A stretch of 64,000 nucleotides of DNA from an uncultured Alphaproteobacteria bacterium (GCA_902613845.1 CACMIW010000002.1:124001-188000), one strand, 5' to 3'. Counted from the stretch's first letter, positions 47,058 through 58,886 are shown. Numbers and translations are program-made. The notes: generated by a model from the sequence alone, not told the origin.

Positions 47058-48292
47058 TGATAATCACTAGATTCGCACCCTCTCCTACTGGAAATTTTCA
47101 TTTGGGTAGTTTAAGGACTGCAATTTACAATTTTTTATTTGCAAGAAAAAATAAAGGAAAATTTCTTTTAAGAATAGAAGACACTGATAGGGAAAGATCA
47201 AAAAAAATATATGAAGATGAAATATTAGAAATATTTAATACATTTAAACTTCAATATGACAATCTTAGTTACCAATCTAAAAATTTAAGTATTCATCAAG
47301 AATATTTAGAAAAACTGATGTCAAATGATATGGCGTATCATTCAAAGGATGGGCCTTATAAGTTCAGAGTGAACAGAGATAATGAATTTTTTGAGTATGA
47401 TGATTTAATTTTAGGAAAAATTAAAGTACCATCTAATACTATTGAAGATTTTTCAATTGCAAGATCTGACAAAAGCCCTACTTTTATATTATCAAATTTA
47501 GTTGACGATAATTTAGAGAATGTCACTAATGTCATTCGTGGAAACGATCATACTACTAATTCAATTAAACAAATTATGATATCCGATGCTTTAAATTTTA
47601 AAGATATAAAATATGCACATATACCCTTAATACATGACATAAATGGCAAAAAATTATCAAAAAGAAATAATATAACTAATGTAAATGATTATTTGAGTGA
47701 AGGTTACCTATCTGAGTCAATATTTAATTTTATCATTAAATTAGGTAATAATTTCAATGATATTGAATATTTAGACATTGAAGATGCAATAGAAAATTTT
47801 AATTTATCTAAAACAGTTTTATCACCAGCTAAATTTGATATTGAAAAGTTAGATTTTATTAATCGTCATTATTTAAATAAATTATCCTTTATAGAATTTA
47901 AAAATTTTTTAGAGAAGGACATAGAAAAAAAAGCATCTAATTTTAAGTTGGAAATTGTTTACATAGATATATTAGAAAGATGTAATAAATATACTGATAT
48001 CAATATTGAAGTATCAAAACTATTGAATTTTTTTGAAAAAAACATTGCCCTTGAAATTGATGAAAATGAAAAAGATTTAATTAAAAGAATTTATTCAATT
48101 ATTAATAGTTTGCATGATAATGATAATGCTTTATTAATGCTTGAAAAAAATGACTTACCTCTTAAGAAAATAGGAAAGATTATTAGAAAAATTACAGTAA
48201 ATTTTGAGTCCAAAATACCAATTGAAAAAATTTTTTTATTCTTTGGTATTGAAAAAGTGAAAGAAAGGTTATTATTATACTTATATGATTGA
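47057..48292 (+). CDS. gltX: Glutamyl-tRNA synthetase, short form
   Basis: 411 residues. Class I signatures [15 protein letters not shown] (HLGS for HIGH), [25 protein letters not shown] and GKKLSKRNN (KLSKR for KMSKS). Shorter than the usual 470, with a reduced anticodon-binding half. Alphaproteobacteria often carry two GltX paralogues, and the one upstream of gltA is conserved. comEC, often found between lexA and this gene, is missing. Confidence 0.92.
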   Translation: MIITRFAPSPTGNFHLGSLRTAIYNFLFARKNKGKFLLRIEDTDRERSKKIYEDEILEIFNTFKLQYDNLSYQSKNLSIHQEYLEKLMSNDMAYHSKDGPYKFRVNRDNEFFEYDDLILGKIKVPSNTIEDFSIARSDKSPTFILSNLVDDNLENVTNVIRGNDHTTNSIKQIMISDALNFKDIKYAHIPLIHDINGKKLSKRNNITNVNDYLSEGYLSESIFNFIIKLGNNFNDIEYLDIEDAIENFNLSKTVLSPAKFDIEKLDFINRHYLNKLSFIEFKNFLEKDIEKKASNFKLEIVYIDILERCNKYTDINIEVSKLLNFFEKNIALEIDENEKDLIKRIYSIINSLHDNDNALLMLEKNDLPLKKIGKIIRKITVNFESKIPIEKIFLFFGIEKVKERLLLYLYD

Positions 48293-49640
48293 TGAAAAAC
48301 GATTTAAATTAGTCGATACCAAAACTGGTAAAGAATATGAATTCGATGGGATCAAAGGATCTATTGGTCCAGATGTAATTAACATATCATCACTTTATAA
48401 GAAGACAGGTCTATTTACTTATGACCCTGGTTTTACATCAACTGCAGCTTGTAATTCTAAAATAACATACATCGATGGCGAAAAAGGTATTCTTCAATAT
48501 AGAGGTTATCCTATTGAGGAACTTGCAAATAATAGCTCTCATCTAGAAGTTTGTTACTTACTTATGCATGGCGAGTTGCCATCAGAGAGTGATAAAAATG
48601 AATTTGAAGAAATCATTAAAAACCACACATTACTAAATGAACAAATAATTCAATTTTATAGGGGTTTTAGAAGAGATGCACATCCCATGGCCATGATGAT
48701 TGGAATTGTTGGAGCTTTGTCGTCATTTTATCATGACTCTTTAAATATTGAAGATCCTGAGCATAGAATGATTGCGTCACATAGAATATTAGCAAAGATG
48801 CCAACCATTGCTGCAATGGCATATAAATATTCTGTTGGTCAGCCTTTTGTTTATCCTGTTAATAAACTTAATTACGCAGATAATTTTTTACATATGTGCT
48901 TTGCAACACCAACAAAGGAATATGAAATAAATCCACTCTTTTCAAAAATAATGGATCAAATCTTTATTCTTCATGCAGATCATGAACAAAATGCTTCAAC
49001 ATCAACTGTAAGAACTGCTGGCTCATCTTTAGCAAATCCATATGCATGTTTATCAGCTGGCATCTCATCGCTTTGGGGAAAATCTCACGGTGGTGCAAAT
49101 GAAGCAGTGATAGATATGATTGATGAAATAGTTTTAAATGATTTAAAACCTAAAGACTTTATAGAAGAGGTTAAAAATAAAAAAAATAAAATAAGACTGA
49201 TGGGTTTTGGACATAGAGTGTATAAAAGCTATGACCCTAGAGCTAAAGTTTTAAAGAAAAGCACAGAGGATTTATTTATGGATTTAAAAATTAAATCAAA
49301 AGAACTAGAAATAGCTAAAGAAATTGAAGAATTAGCATTAAATGACTCTTATTTTAAAGAAAAAAATCTATACCCAAATGTTGATTTTTACTCTGGAATT
49401 CTTTTAAAAGCACTAAATATACCTACTACAATGTTTACGCCGATTTTTGCAGTTGGAAGAACAGTGGGCTGGCTATCACAATGGAAAGAAATGATAGAAG
49501 ATAAAGAATTTAAAATAACTAGACCAAGACAATTATTTACTGGAGATAAAGATAAGTCCTATAAAAAAGTGCCTGATAGAGAGAAAAAATCAATATTTAA
49601 TTTATTGTGGCTTAAGAAAACTTTTCTAAATAATCAGTAA
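48285..49640 (+). CDS. gltA: Citrate synthase
   Basis: 451 residues, the type II hexameric form. [80 protein letters not shown] and [12 protein letters not shown] contain the catalytic His/His/Asp set. Condenses acetyl-CoA made by the pdh operon with oxaloacetate. The last 29 bases overlap the convergent lpxB. Confidence 0.97.
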   Translation: MIDEKRFKLVDTKTGKEYEFDGIKGSIGPDVINISSLYKKTGLFTYDPGFTSTAACNSKITYIDGEKGILQYRGYPIEELANNSSHLEVCYLLMHGELPSESDKNEFEEIIKNHTLLNEQIIQFYRGFRRDAHPMAMMIGIVGALSSFYHDSLNIEDPEHRMIASHRILAKMPTIAAMAYKYSVGQPFVYPVNKLNYADNFLHMCFATPTKEYEINPLFSKIMDQIFILHADHEQNASTSTVRTAGSSLANPYACLSAGISSLWGKSHGGANEAVIDMIDEIVLNDLKPKDFIEEVKNKKNKIRLMGFGHRVYKSYDPRAKVLKKSTEDLFMDLKIKSKELEIAKEIEELALNDSYFKEKNLYPNVDFYSGILLKALNIPTTMFTPIFAVGRTVGWLSQWKEMIEDKEFKITRPRQLFTGDKDKSYKKVPDREKKSIFNLLWLKKTFLNNQ

Positions 49641-50697
49641 TTATACTTGAGCGAAAGTTTTCAAAATTACTACTTTTAATTCCTTGAAACATATATTTTC
49701 TATAATCGTAATGTTTATCTTTATTTAATTTTAAAATTGTAAAAAAATTAGACAAGTTAGTAGCTGTAAAATCATTTTGAATAAACTCTTTTACAATTTC
49801 TTTTTTATTTAAAATATTAACTAATGATAAATAATTAGATCTTACGAACAATTTAAAAATAAAATAATTTATAATATTCGCTTTATAAAATATTATGTGT
49901 GGTATATTTGAAAAACATAGTTCTAAATGAACAGTCCCTGAACAAGCAAAAGCAAAATCTAGTTTAGATAATTTTTTATAGTAAGAATTATCATTCAAAT
50001 GTATTTGTATATTAGAATTATCTTTGAAGTAGTTTTTTATAAATTCATGATATTCATTTGTAACAAAAAAATTAAAAACAAGTTCTTTATATTTTTTAAG
50101 ATTTAAAAGTAATTTCTTAATTATAATAATATTTTTATATATTTCTTGTTTTCTACTGCCTAAAAAAATACCAATATTGTTAATTTCATTATAATCATGT
50201 GAATAATAAGTTTTGTTCTTTAAGGGATGGCCAATATAATCATAGATATCTGAGTTATAATAACTTTTTTCAATACTATATATTGAAAAAATCTTATCAA
50301 AATTTTTATTAATAAATTTTGCTTTACTTGATTTCCAAATAAAAACTGATGGGCCTACTATTTGACAATATTTTATTTTATTTGATTTAAATTTTTGAAT
50401 GTAAAATTTTGAAAAATCAAATGAATCAACAAAAAAAATATGAGTAAATAAATGTTTATCAACAATTTCTTTAATTTTTAGTCTAAGATTATAAAGATAT
50501 TTTAAATTAAGAAAAATATCTACAAATCCCATAATTGGGTTAATTTTTATATTAGTTAAATCATTAAATTCTAAGTAGCTATCATCCATACCAAAAGTGA
50601 ATATTTGATTTTTATTAGTTTTAAAAAAATTATCATCAAGTATTGATTTAACAATTTGTCTTCCAGATTCTTCAAGAGTAATGAATAATATTTTCAT
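49612..50697 (-). CDS. lpxB: Lipid-A-disaccharide synthase
   Basis: 361 residues, diverged. It starts [14 protein letters not shown], then [68 protein letters not shown]: the order of LpxB. Forms the disaccharide of lipid A at the inner membrane. Last gene of the rpsB-lpxB run and tail-to-tail with gltA. Confidence 0.88.
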   Translation of the reverse strand: MKILFITLEESGRQIVKSILDDNFFKTNKNQIFTFGMDDSYLEFNDLTNIKINPIMGFVDIFLNLKYLYNLRLKIKEIVDKHLFTHIFFVDSFDFSKFYIQKFKSNKIKYCQIVGPSVFIWKSSKAKFINKNFDKIFSIYSIEKSYYNSDIYDYIGHPLKNKTYYSHDYNEINNIGIFLGSRKQEIYKNIIIIKKLLLNLKKYKELVFNFFVTNEYHEFIKNYFKDNSNIQIHLNDNSYYKKLSKLDFAFACSGTVHLELCFSNIPHIIFYKANIINYFIFKLFVRSNYLSLVNILNKKEIVKEFIQNDFTATNLSNFFTILKLNKDKHYDYRKYMFQGIKSSNFENFRSSIITDYLEKFS

Positions 50698-50698
50698 C

Positions 50699-51523
50699 TT
50701 ATAATATAATTAGAGAAATATTATTAGCTCGTATTTTTTTTAAAAATTTATCTTTTTCTGAAATTAAAATACTATTATTAAATAAACAAATTACTCGAAA
50801 TTTATATTTTATGAGTAACTCAAGTGTTTCCATACCTATTAATGGAAAATCAATTTCATCAATTTGATGAGATTTTTTTGATTTTACAAAAATTAAATTA
50901 TTAAATTTAGGCTTAATTTTACCAATTTTATTAATCATTTCGTTTGTACCAAATATATCTTCCATAGCTATAACTCTATCACCATTTAAAATAAATGACT
51001 GTGCTATGTTCATTGAAAATATTTTTTTCATAAAGCTTTTTTTAATTTTTAATTTACTGATTATTTTTTTATTTTCATTGTGAAGGTGTTCATCACGATA
51101 AGAAACTAGCATTTTATTTAATATTTTTTTTTGAGAGAGAAGTGTTAATTTATTATTAGATAAATATCTTTTTAAAATTTTAGATTGATCATTGATATTA
51201 TTAAGGAATAAGTCCTTTGATATTAAAAGCTTTGATTTTATTGATAAGTTGATCTTATCGATAGAAGGAAATTTAACATAGCCAATAATCATAATTTTAT
51301 TCAAATTTTTAGACTTAATAAATGTTGTAATTTTTTCTATATCTTTAATTTTGAAAGACTTGCACTTATTTTTAAAATTTTTTTTTATAAGATTGTTTTC
51401 ATTAATTAAAATAACTTGATTTAATATATTTTTATTATTTAAAAAATTTGCAACTTCATAAACAAATAGACCTGATCCAGCTATAAGGCAGATTTCATTT
51501 TTGAATGTGGCCGAGTTTTTCAT
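50699..51523 (-). CDS. lpxI: UDP-2,3-diacylglucosamine pyrophosphatase LpxI
   Basis: 274 residues. ICLIAGSGLFVYEVANFL at the start, MIIGYVKFPSID, DRVIAMEDIFGTNEMI and FPLIGMETLELLIKY agree with LpxI, the alphaproteobacterial replacement for LpxH. It cleaves UDP-diacylglucosamine to lipid X, the LpxB substrate. It overlaps lpxA by 29 bases. Confidence 0.9.
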   Translation of the reverse strand: MKNSATFKNEICLIAGSGLFVYEVANFLNNKNILNQVILINENNLIKKNFKNKCKSFKIKDIEKITTFIKSKNLNKIMIIGYVKFPSIDKINLSIKSKLLISKDLFLNNINDQSKILKRYLSNNKLTLLSQKKILNKMLVSYRDEHLHNENKKIISKLKIKKSFMKKIFSMNIAQSFILNGDRVIAMEDIFGTNEMINKIGKIKPKFNNLIFVKSKKSHQIDEIDFPLIGMETLELLIKYKFRVICLFNNSILISEKDKFLKKIRANNISLIIL

Positions 51524-52253
51524 TTAAAATTGATTTATATTCTTGAAATATAACCTCTACTTTATCATTAGTTGAAAAGTTCATTTCTTTATTGATAAAA
51601 CTTTCATGAATTGAGTTAATTTTATTTATCTCATCTTTATTGAAATTATTTCTTCTTATTCCAACTAAATTTAAACCTCTTAATTTTGCCCTATTACCAA
51701 TAGCTAAACTAAATGGTAACACGTTTTTATCTATTCCACTCATTCCACCAATCATTGAATAAGAGCCTATTGTTACAAATTGTATAACTGCAGACAATCC
51801 ACCTATAACAACATTGTCTTGAATATTTACATGTCCACCAAGTGTGACTTGATTTACAAATATGTTATTATTGTTAATTTTACAGTCATGTGCAATATGC
51901 ACACCTGTCATAAAAAGATTATTATCTTTTATGCTAGTTGTCATCCCTCCATCTTTAGTTCCTTTACTAATCGTAACATTTTCTCTAAAAGTATTAGAGT
52001 TTCCGATTTTTAAAAAACTTTCTTCTCCAGAGTATTTTAAATCTTGTGGATCACACCCTATATTTGAAAATGGGTAAAAAATATTATTTTTTCCTATATT
52101 TGTGTTTCCAGTTATAGATACATGAGATTTTAATTCTGTGCCATCACCGATAGAAATATTTCCCTCTATATTACAATATGGACCAACTTTAACATTTTCA
52201 CCTATTAGAACTGAATCACTGATTGTGCTACTTGGATGTATTAGGGACGTCAT
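51495..52253 (-). CDS. lpxA: UDP-N-acetylglucosamine acyltransferase
   Basis: 252 residues. Left-handed beta-helix of hexapeptide repeats (for example VLIGENVKVGPYCNIEGNIS), catalytic His in MTGVHIAHDCKI, and the C-terminal LRGLNLVGIRRNNF typical of LpxA. First acyl transfer of lipid A synthesis. It overlaps fabZ by 26 bases. Confidence 0.95.
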   Translation of the reverse strand: MTSLIHPSSTISDSVLIGENVKVGPYCNIEGNISIGDGTELKSHVSITGNTNIGKNNIFYPFSNIGCDPQDLKYSGEESFLKIGNSNTFRENVTISKGTKDGGMTTSIKDNNLFMTGVHIAHDCKINNNNIFVNQVTLGGHVNIQDNVVIGGLSAVIQFVTIGSYSMIGGMSGIDKNVLPFSLAIGNRAKLRGLNLVGIRRNNFNKDEINKINSIHESFINKEMNFSTNDKVEVIFQEYKSILNEKLGHIQK

Positions 52254-52674
52254 GTATCATCGCTGAAAATATACATTGTGCATGTATAACATCATTTACA
52301 AGGCATTTGCCTTCAAATTTGTAAACATTTTTAACTTTATTTAAGCGATTTACTTTAAGATTCAATACATCACCTGGTATAACTGGTTTTCTGAACTTAC
52401 ACTTATCAATTGTCATAAACGAGACACCAGGATTTTTCATATTATCTTTCTGCTTCATCGCTACGGTAAAACAAGCAGCTTGAACAATTGCTTCTATTAC
52501 TAGTACTCCTGGCATTAGCGGCCTTCCTGGAAAATGTCCTTGAAAAAAAGGTTCGTTTATTGAGACACATTTAATTGCATGAGCAGATACATCAGGCTCA
52601 AAATCAACTATCTTGTCAATTAGGAGAAAAGGATATCGATGGGGAAGAATTTTCTGTATTTCGTTAATATCCAT
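52228..52674 (-). CDS. fabZ: 3-hydroxyacyl-ACP dehydratase
   Basis: 148 residues. Hot-dog fold: [15 protein letters not shown] and the active site [20 protein letters not shown] with its His and Glu. Dehydrates hydroxyacyl-ACP in fatty-acid elongation, competing with LpxA/LpxD for the same acyl-ACP. It overlaps both neighbours. Confidence 0.96.
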   Translation of the reverse strand: MDINEIQKILPHRYPFLLIDKIVDFEPDVSAHAIKCVSINEPFFQGHFPGRPLMPGVLVIEAIVQAACFTVAMKQKDNMKNPGVSFMTIDKCKFRKPVIPGDVLNLKVNRLNKVKNVYKFEGKCLVNDVIHAQCIFSAMIHDVPNTSK

Positions 52675-53641
52675 TTTTTCTTTGTCTAATAAGATTTTTT
52701 TTCCATTCTTTTATATCAACGGCTGGGAAACCAGCAACAACAGAATTTTCTTTTATATCTTTTGTAACTCCACTTCTAGCAGCAATTACTGTGTTATTAC
52801 CAATTTTAATGTGGCCAGCGAAACCTGCCTGCCCTCCAATTGTAACGTTTTTTCCTATTTTAACACTTCCAGAAATGCCAGTTTGAGCCGCTATACAACA
52901 ATTTTCACCAACAGTAACATTATGAGCAATATGAACCATATTATCAATCATTGAATTTTTACATATTAAGGTAGAATCTATTTTACCTCTATCGACGGCA
53001 CAAGATGCACCAATGTGTACATTATCCTCAATAATAACAACTCCTATTTGAGGATTTAGATGTAAGGAACCTCTCAAATTAAAATCAAATCCAAAACCAG
53101 TCGTTCCAATAGATGAGTTATCACAAATAATGACGTTTTTTCCTAACAAAGAATTTTTAATAACAACGTTATTTTTAATAATTGTATTTTCATCTATTTC
53201 AACACCACGTGAAATTAAACAATTCTTTCCTATTTCTACATTATTATTAATTTTACAAAATTTTGAAATATAAGATCCATTTACATATTCATATTCATCT
53301 GGAAAACCAGATTGATCTTCATGGTAAAATAGAGCATTTAAAATACAATTATAAGCTTTATTAATATTTTTAACTATAGAGATACTATCATAATATTTAA
53401 TATTTTCTTGTTTATCAGTAACTACATGAATATCTTTAGAAGAGATATTTATATTATTTAATTCACTCTCTAAAAAAATAATTGAACAGTCTCTTAAGGT
53501 AGATAATGATGAAATATCATTTACAAAAAAGTTTTTTTTTAACTTAAAAATATTTGTTTCTGGTTCAATCAACTTATTTAAATCTTCAATCATATATTTT
53601 TTTTTTAAAGGAAAAAAATTCTCTCTTTTAAAATTCTTCAT
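52664..53641 (-). CDS. lpxD: UDP-3-O-acylglucosamine N-acyltransferase
   Basis: 325 residues. A poorly conserved N-terminal uridine-binding part is followed by hexapeptide repeats (about 110-300) including [20 protein letters not shown], catalytic His in [11 protein letters not shown], and [14 protein letters not shown]. Third step of lipid A synthesis. One base after bamA. Confidence 0.94.
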   Translation of the reverse strand: MKNFKRENFFPLKKKYMIEDLNKLIEPETNIFKLKKNFFVNDISSLSTLRDCSIIFLESELNNINISSKDIHVVTDKQENIKYYDSISIVKNINKAYNCILNALFYHEDQSGFPDEYEYVNGSYISKFCKINNNVEIGKNCLISRGVEIDENTIIKNNVVIKNSLLGKNVIICDNSSIGTTGFGFDFNLRGSLHLNPQIGVVIIEDNVHIGASCAVDRGKIDSTLICKNSMIDNMVHIAHNVTVGENCCIAAQTGISGSVKIGKNVTIGGQAGFAGHIKIGNNTVIAARSGVTKDIKENSVVAGFPAVDIKEWKKNLIRQRKNGY

Positions 53642-53642
53642 A

Positions 53643-55877
53643 TTAAAATGAAGTTCCTATAGAAAAATTAAAGTTTCTTGTCTTATCAGAATTACTTTTT
53701 TCTATAGGTACGGCATAAGAAAATGATATAGGACCAACAGGTGTTATTAAATCAAATGAGGTGCCCACTGAAGATCTAAGATCAATATCAGATGATGATA
53801 TATAATCACTATTCCAAATGGATCCAGTAGTTAAGAAAAATTTTACATTAATATTATCTTTATCATCAAAAATAAATGAGCTACCATAACCGATAGATGA
53901 TGTGAAGTATTCATTACCACCTAAATATATATTACTATCATAAGGCCCTATACCCTTATAATCAAACCCTTTAAAATTTAATCCACCCAAACCAAATGCA
54001 TTTATAGTTTTTAATTTACCATTTAGAGATTCTGAGTAACCATAATTGTTGTTCCAAAATATATAATTAGACGACTTATCAAATTGTTTATAATTTTTAT
54101 TTGTTAGTGAAATTTTATAAAATGAATTATCTGATATACTCTCAGGTGATAAATTAAAATCTATCATATTTATCATTCCATTAGTTGGGTACAGAAAATC
54201 ATTAGAACTGTCGTATTTAATTGAAAATTTTAAATTATAGTTTTCAAAATTACCTATGTTATCATTAATTGCTACTGAGGTTTTGTTTACTGCTGAATGG
54301 CCTTTAAAATACTCATAATTTAAACCTACACCATAACTAAGTTCATCATTTTGTTTAAAATTAACAAAATATCCTACCCCTCTTCTTGAAGCTTTATAAC
54401 CAAAAGAAGATGTATAATCATTATCTTGATTAAAAATAGTATAAGTATTAGTTAAGTTTGGATTTAATATTGGGTATTGAACATAATTAATATCAAATTT
54501 TAAATCCTCAGTATTTAAATTGATATTTGAACTAATACTATTACCTGATCCAAATATATTTTTATCCTCAATACCTGCCGTTAAACCAGGACCTGTGTCT
54601 GAGTTAAAGGTACCAGCAATTAATATATTGCCTGTTTTTTTTTCTTCATCTATATTTAGAGATATCTCAGCTAATTGATTATTGATAATAGTTTCTGATT
54701 TAACATCATTGATATAAGGATATCTTTTTAAATTATTAATTGATTTATCGAAAATATATTTATTTAAATACTGACCAGGCTCAATAGAAATTTTCGATCT
54801 AATAGTTTTATTTTTTGTAATTGAATTTCCATTAATATCTATTTTACTTATAATTACAGGCTCTTTATCTTTTTCTAAAAGTACTAAATCCATGACATCT
54901 TCGTTTTCAATAATGTCAAAATCTATAAATTTATTATGTATATTATTTGAAACTAATATCTCGTTAAATAACTCGACATATTCATTAATTAAAATTTTAT
55001 CATAATAAAAGTCATTTTTTTTAAAATGTTCTTTAAATTCTTTGACAGATATATTTAATATTTCTGATAGGTTTTTGTCATTTAAGACAACATTGATATT
55101 GTCAATTTTTGTCCTATCACCTTCATTTATATAAAAATTTAATATGTTATTATTAAAAGATGATTTTTGGAGATCATAAGATACTTTTACATTAAAAAAA
55201 CCATTATCTTTATAAGATGATATAATTTGATTCTTATCAAATTCAAACGTACCGTAATTTAAATTACTTCCAGATTTAAATATATTATAAAATTTCAAAC
55301 TTTGTGAATTAATTACAGAGCTCAAATAATTATCTGAAAAAAAGTTATTACCAGTAAATTTGATAATATTAATTTTTTGTTGATTTTTTTCGTCTATTTC
55401 ATAAATAAGATTTATTCTGTCTTGAGAAAACTTCTCGATTTTAGCGATAACAGAAACATTTTGAAAACCTCTAGATTTATAAACATTTCTGATTACCTTG
55501 ATATCTTTTTGTAAATTAATTTTGGTCATAAAAAAATTCTCTTTTGAGATTAGACTTTGAATTATAAGTTCATCTTTAATCCAAACATTATTATTTATAA
55601 AAATATTTTCGATTAAATCACTTTCATCAATTTTTATTAAAAAATAATCATCATATTCATCAAAATTTACCTCATAAATTAAATCAGAAAATGATAACTC
55701 TTTGATTAAAATATTTACATCTTTCAAACTTAAATTATCATCGAATATGTTTAGTGATGTTATAGATTGAATATCATTATCATTAAGCTTATTTAAACCT
55801 TCAAAACTGATAGGTTTCGCTATTGTCTCTAATGATAAAAAAAATAAATATAAAAAAAAAATATAGCTTTTAAACAT
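53643..55877 (-). CDS. bamA: Outer-membrane assembly factor BamA
   Basis: 744 residues. Signal peptide to about residue 20 (LSLETIAKP), several POTRA repeats (about 22-400), then a 16-strand barrel region. [15 protein letters not shown] matches the G-L-x-x-R/K-G-F/Y loop of BamA, and the end [11 protein letters not shown] terminates in Phe as required for barrel insertion. It overlaps dxr by 8 bases, where rseP would usually intervene. Confidence 0.93.
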   Translation of the reverse strand: MFKSYIFFLYLFFLSLETIAKPISFEGLNKLNDNDIQSITSLNIFDDNLSLKDVNILIKELSFSDLIYEVNFDEYDDYFLIKIDESDLIENIFINNNVWIKDELIIQSLISKENFFMTKINLQKDIKVIRNVYKSRGFQNVSVIAKIEKFSQDRINLIYEIDEKNQQKINIIKFTGNNFFSDNYLSSVINSQSLKFYNIFKSGSNLNYGTFEFDKNQIISSYKDNGFFNVKVSYDLQKSSFNNNILNFYINEGDRTKIDNINVVLNDKNLSEILNISVKEFKEHFKKNDFYYDKILINEYVELFNEILVSNNIHNKFIDFDIIENEDVMDLVLLEKDKEPVIISKIDINGNSITKNKTIRSKISIEPGQYLNKYIFDKSINNLKRYPYINDVKSETIINNQLAEISLNIDEEKKTGNILIAGTFNSDTGPGLTAGIEDKNIFGSGNSISSNINLNTEDLKFDINYVQYPILNPNLTNTYTIFNQDNDYTSSFGYKASRRGVGYFVNFKQNDELSYGVGLNYEYFKGHSAVNKTSVAINDNIGNFENYNLKFSIKYDSSNDFLYPTNGMINMIDFNLSPESISDNSFYKISLTNKNYKQFDKSSNYIFWNNNYGYSESLNGKLKTINAFGLGGLNFKGFDYKGIGPYDSNIYLGGNEYFTSSIGYGSSFIFDDKDNINVKFFLTTGSIWNSDYISSSDIDLRSSVGTSFDLITPVGPISFSYAVPIEKSNSDKTRNFNFSIGTSF

Positions 55878-56961
55878 TGGTTTTATATTGATTATTCAAA
55901 TCAGAAATATATTTCAAAATACTATCAAAAGAATTTAATTTTTTATTATAATTTTCATAAGATATTTCATTCATGATATAATTTACTATTCTATTGTATT
56001 TCAATTTTTTAGATAGATAAAGTTTATGAGCAGAATTATTGATTATCATCAATTTTATCTGTTCAGAATGTGATAATCTCATTAGTTTTTTTTTATATTT
56101 AAAAATAGTAAATCTTTTATCGTTTGGTTTTTCAACTTTTAAGTTTTTTAAATTTAAATAGTTTTGGTTAATTTTCATCTCATTTATTTTGTAATACACA
56201 GATAAAGGTTTAATAAGTGTTAATAACATATCATTATGGAAACAATTTAGAGACAAAGTATTATCAACGAAATGAACTATACTGTGGATGTAGGCCTCCT
56301 TAGATACAAGGAAATCAATTTTATTTAATGGAACATTATATATGTGGGATAATTCATATATTTCTAAAATTTTATTAATAAAATTAGATGAGTCTATTAA
56401 ATTATTTTTTCCCATTTTCCATTTTGGATGGGAAAGTACCTTTGTTGTTGAAACAGATGATAATTTAATATTTTTATTAAAATAAAAAGGTCCACCTGAA
56501 GCTGTGATGTATATTTTTTTTATATTATTACTATTTTGAATTGAATTAATTAATGAAAAATGTTCTGAGTCTAAAGGAATGAAATTATTTTTAGAATTTT
56601 TAATTTTATTATGAAGTAATGAGCCACCAGCGATTAACATTTCTTTATTGGCTATAGCTATTGTAGAGTTATTATTAAAATTTAAAAAATAACTTAAATA
56701 TTTTAAAGATGAACTTCCGTAATCTAAGAAATAAATTATGTGTATTTTTTTTTCTAAAATTTTAAAAAATCTCTGTCGGTCAGTTTTATTACTTAATACA
56801 AAAGAATTTTTAATTAATGATTCTTTTTTTTGATTAATTAATTTATTTGAATTTTTAAAGCATGTAATTCCGTATATAGGTATATGGTTTTTTTTTGTAA
56901 ATTTTAATAATTTTGTACCTAATTTTCCAGTAGAACCAACTATTAAAATTTTATATTTCAT
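55870..56961 (-). CDS. dxr: 1-deoxy-D-xylulose 5-phosphate reductoisomerase, divergent
   Basis: 363 residues. NADPH site VGSTGKLGTKLL, IANKEMLIAGG, PLDSEHFSLIN (metal-binding Asp/Glu), ITASGGPF and HPKWKMGKNNLIDSSNFINK align with the Dxr motifs in order, though several canonical residues differ. Commits DXP to the non-mevalonate pathway. Overlaps cdsA by 4 bases. Confidence 0.92.
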   Translation of the reverse strand: MKYKILIVGSTGKLGTKLLKFTKKNHIPIYGITCFKNSNKLINQKKESLIKNSFVLSNKTDRQRFFKILEKKIHIIYFLDYGSSSLKYLSYFLNFNNNSTIAIANKEMLIAGGSLLHNKIKNSKNNFIPLDSEHFSLINSIQNSNNIKKIYITASGGPFYFNKNIKLSSVSTTKVLSHPKWKMGKNNLIDSSNFINKILEIYELSHIYNVPLNKIDFLVSKEAYIHSIVHFVDNTLSLNCFHNDMLLTLIKPLSVYYKINEMKINQNYLNLKNLKVEKPNDKRFTIFKYKKKLMRLSHSEQIKLMIINNSAHKLYLSKKLKYNRIVNYIMNEISYENYNKKLNSFDSILKYISDLNNQYKTNV

Positions 56962-57671
56962 TTTAAAACTATAAAAATTTGAAATATTAATACTACAAAA
57001 AACATACTATCTAACCTGTCAAGAATTCCACCATGATCTTTAAGAATTGATGAAAAATCTTTTATAGCTAGGAATCTTTTAATATAAGAAAAAAAAATAT
57101 CACCTAAGAATAAAAAAAGTGAGACAACAGCAGCAAAAAAAATATTAAAATTGAGGTATACTAAAAAGATAGTAGATAAAATAAAGGATATGAGTGTTCC
57201 AGACCAAGTTTTCTTTGGACTTACTCTCGGAATTATTAAGGGGCCTCCAATACCTTTACCAAATATATAAGCCACAGTGTCATTAAAGAAAGATATTAAG
57301 AAAATTATGTAGAATAAGTTTCTTTCAAAATTACATATATAAAATAAAATAAGTAAAGATATATAAACTGAGATAATAAAAAAGAAATTTTTATATTCAT
57401 CATTTAAAAATATTAGAAAAATTAAAATTAATTCAATTAAAAAAAGATATTTAAAATTATTAAATGGTACAACTATACATAAAATTAAAATTATAGATAA
57501 AAAAAACAATAATATTGTGTTAGGAATTAACTTTAACTTATAAAATTCGTAGGAAATAAATAATATAATAACAAATAATAAAAGGTTTTCTAAATTTAAT
57601 GCATACGAAATAAGTATATTTAATACAAGAATTATACCAATTAATAATCTATTTAAACTATTAAAGACCAA
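56958..57671 (-). CDS. cdsA: Phosphatidate cytidylyltransferase
   Basis: 237 residues, almost entirely membrane helices. The C-terminal signature is FFNDTVAYIFGKGIGGP followed by SPKKTWSG and, near the end, KDHGGILDRLDSMFF. Makes CDP-diacylglycerol for phospholipids. Overlaps uppS by 11 bases. Confidence 0.94.
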   Translation of the reverse strand: MVFNSLNRLLIGIILVLNILISYALNLENLLLFVIILFISYEFYKLKLIPNTILLFFLSIILILCIVVPFNNFKYLFLIELILIFLIFLNDEYKNFFFIISVYISLLILFYICNFERNLFYIIFLISFFNDTVAYIFGKGIGGPLIIPRVSPKKTWSGTLISFILSTIFLVYLNFNIFFAAVVSLFLFLGDIFFSYIKRFLAIKDFSSILKDHGGILDRLDSMFFVVLIFQIFIVLK

Positions 57672-58329
57672 ACTTTCTCTCTGTATTTAGATATTTGATA
57701 AATATTTTTGACAAATCATTTTTTTTTAAATCTGGCCACAACTTTTTAGTAAAATATAATTCTGTAAAAGATGATTGATAAATCATAAAATCACTTAATC
57801 TTTTAAAACCGCCTGTTCTGACCAAAATATCAGGATCTGGGATATTTTTGGTTGAGAGAAAATTTTCAAATTTTGATTTTTTATTTATTTGATTATATCT
57901 ATAAGATGCCTGCTTAATATCATCTTTGCCACTATAATTTATAAAAATTATTAAATGTTTATTGTTATATTTTTTTAAGCTTTCAAGTTTTGTAATTTTT
58001 TGTTTAATTTTTGTATTTAAAAAATTTTTTTCTCCAATAAATTTTACATTAAAATTTATATCTTCATTATTATTAATCATATTATCAAGAAACTCTGATA
58101 ATAATTTTTTTAATAAACTAATTAGATTTTGGGATCTATTAAGATTATATTTAGATAATGCAAAAGCAGATACATATTTTGACTCAAAGTTATCAAATAT
58201 AAAATTAGTCAATTTGATTAAATTATATGCTCCTTTTTTATATGAAAAGTATAAACTTTTGCTATTCTTTACTGACCATCTATTATTTCCATCCATAATA
58301 AATGCAACATGATTAATCTTATTTTTCAA
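57661..58329 (-). CDS. uppS: Undecaprenyl diphosphate synthase, divergent
   Basis: 222 residues. HVAFIMDGNNRWS keeps the catalytic Asp 13, but the usual MDGNGRW has Asn for Gly and the GHxxG helix reads SYKKGA. The C-terminal RTGGFKRLSDFM and TELYFTKKLWPDL keep most of the diphosphate and Mg site, although RTGGE has become RTGGF. Lengthens FPP with IPP for the cell-wall lipid carrier. Context makes the assignment firm despite these changes. Confidence 0.88.
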   Translation of the reverse strand: MKNKINHVAFIMDGNNRWSVKNSKSLYFSYKKGAYNLIKLTNFIFDNFESKYVSAFALSKYNLNRSQNLISLLKKLLSEFLDNMINNNEDINFNVKFIGEKNFLNTKIKQKITKLESLKKYNNKHLIIFINYSGKDDIKQASYRYNQINKKSKFENFLSTKNIPDPDILVRTGGFKRLSDFMIYQSSFTELYFTKKLWPDLKKNDLSKIFIKYLNTERKFGL

Positions 58330-58331
58330 AT

Positions 58332-58883
58332 TTAAACTTTGAGTATTTCAGACTCTTTTGATAGAGCTAAATTTTCTATTTCATTTATTGAATTGTCTGT
58401 CAACTTTTGAATTATTTCTTGAAATTTTTTAGCCTCATCAAGAGAAATTATTTTTTCTTTTTCAATTTTTTTTACTTCATCGAGATATTTTCTTCTTATG
58501 CCTCTAATTGAAATTTTAAATTTTTCAGATACTTCAGATATCATTTTAACTAATTCTTTTCTTCTTTCAGCGGTTAACTCAGGAAATTTTAATAAAATTG
58601 ATGTTCCATCACTTTGAGGTGTAACACCTAAATTTGATTCTAGTATTGTTTTTTCAATTATCTTTACTAAAGAAGCATCCCATACATTCACGCTCAAAGT
58701 CATGTTATCTATATTATTTACATTTGACAGCTGCGTTAGAGGAGTTTTTGAGCCATAGCTATCAATAAATAATGTATTTAATATGTCTGGTGATACTCTT
58801 CCAGTTCTAATATTCTTTAATTCATTTGAAAAAGCCTTAATAGAAACTTGCATTTCTGAAAAACATTTATCTTTATTAAACAT
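58332..58883 (-). CDS. frr: Ribosome recycling factor
   Basis: 183 residues. ELKNIRTGRVSPDIL, NVWDASLVKIIEKTI, LKFPELTAERRKELVKM and the closing coiled-coil helices are standard RRF. Splits post-termination ribosomes with EF-G. Three bases after pyrH. Confidence 0.97.
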   Translation of the reverse strand: MFNKDKCFSEMQVSIKAFSNELKNIRTGRVSPDILNTLFIDSYGSKTPLTQLSNVNNIDNMTLSVNVWDASLVKIIEKTILESNLGVTPQSDGTSILLKFPELTAERRKELVKMISEVSEKFKISIRGIRRKYLDEVKKIEKEKIISLDEAKKFQEIIQKLTDNSINEIENLALSKESEILKV

Positions 58884-58886
58884 TAA

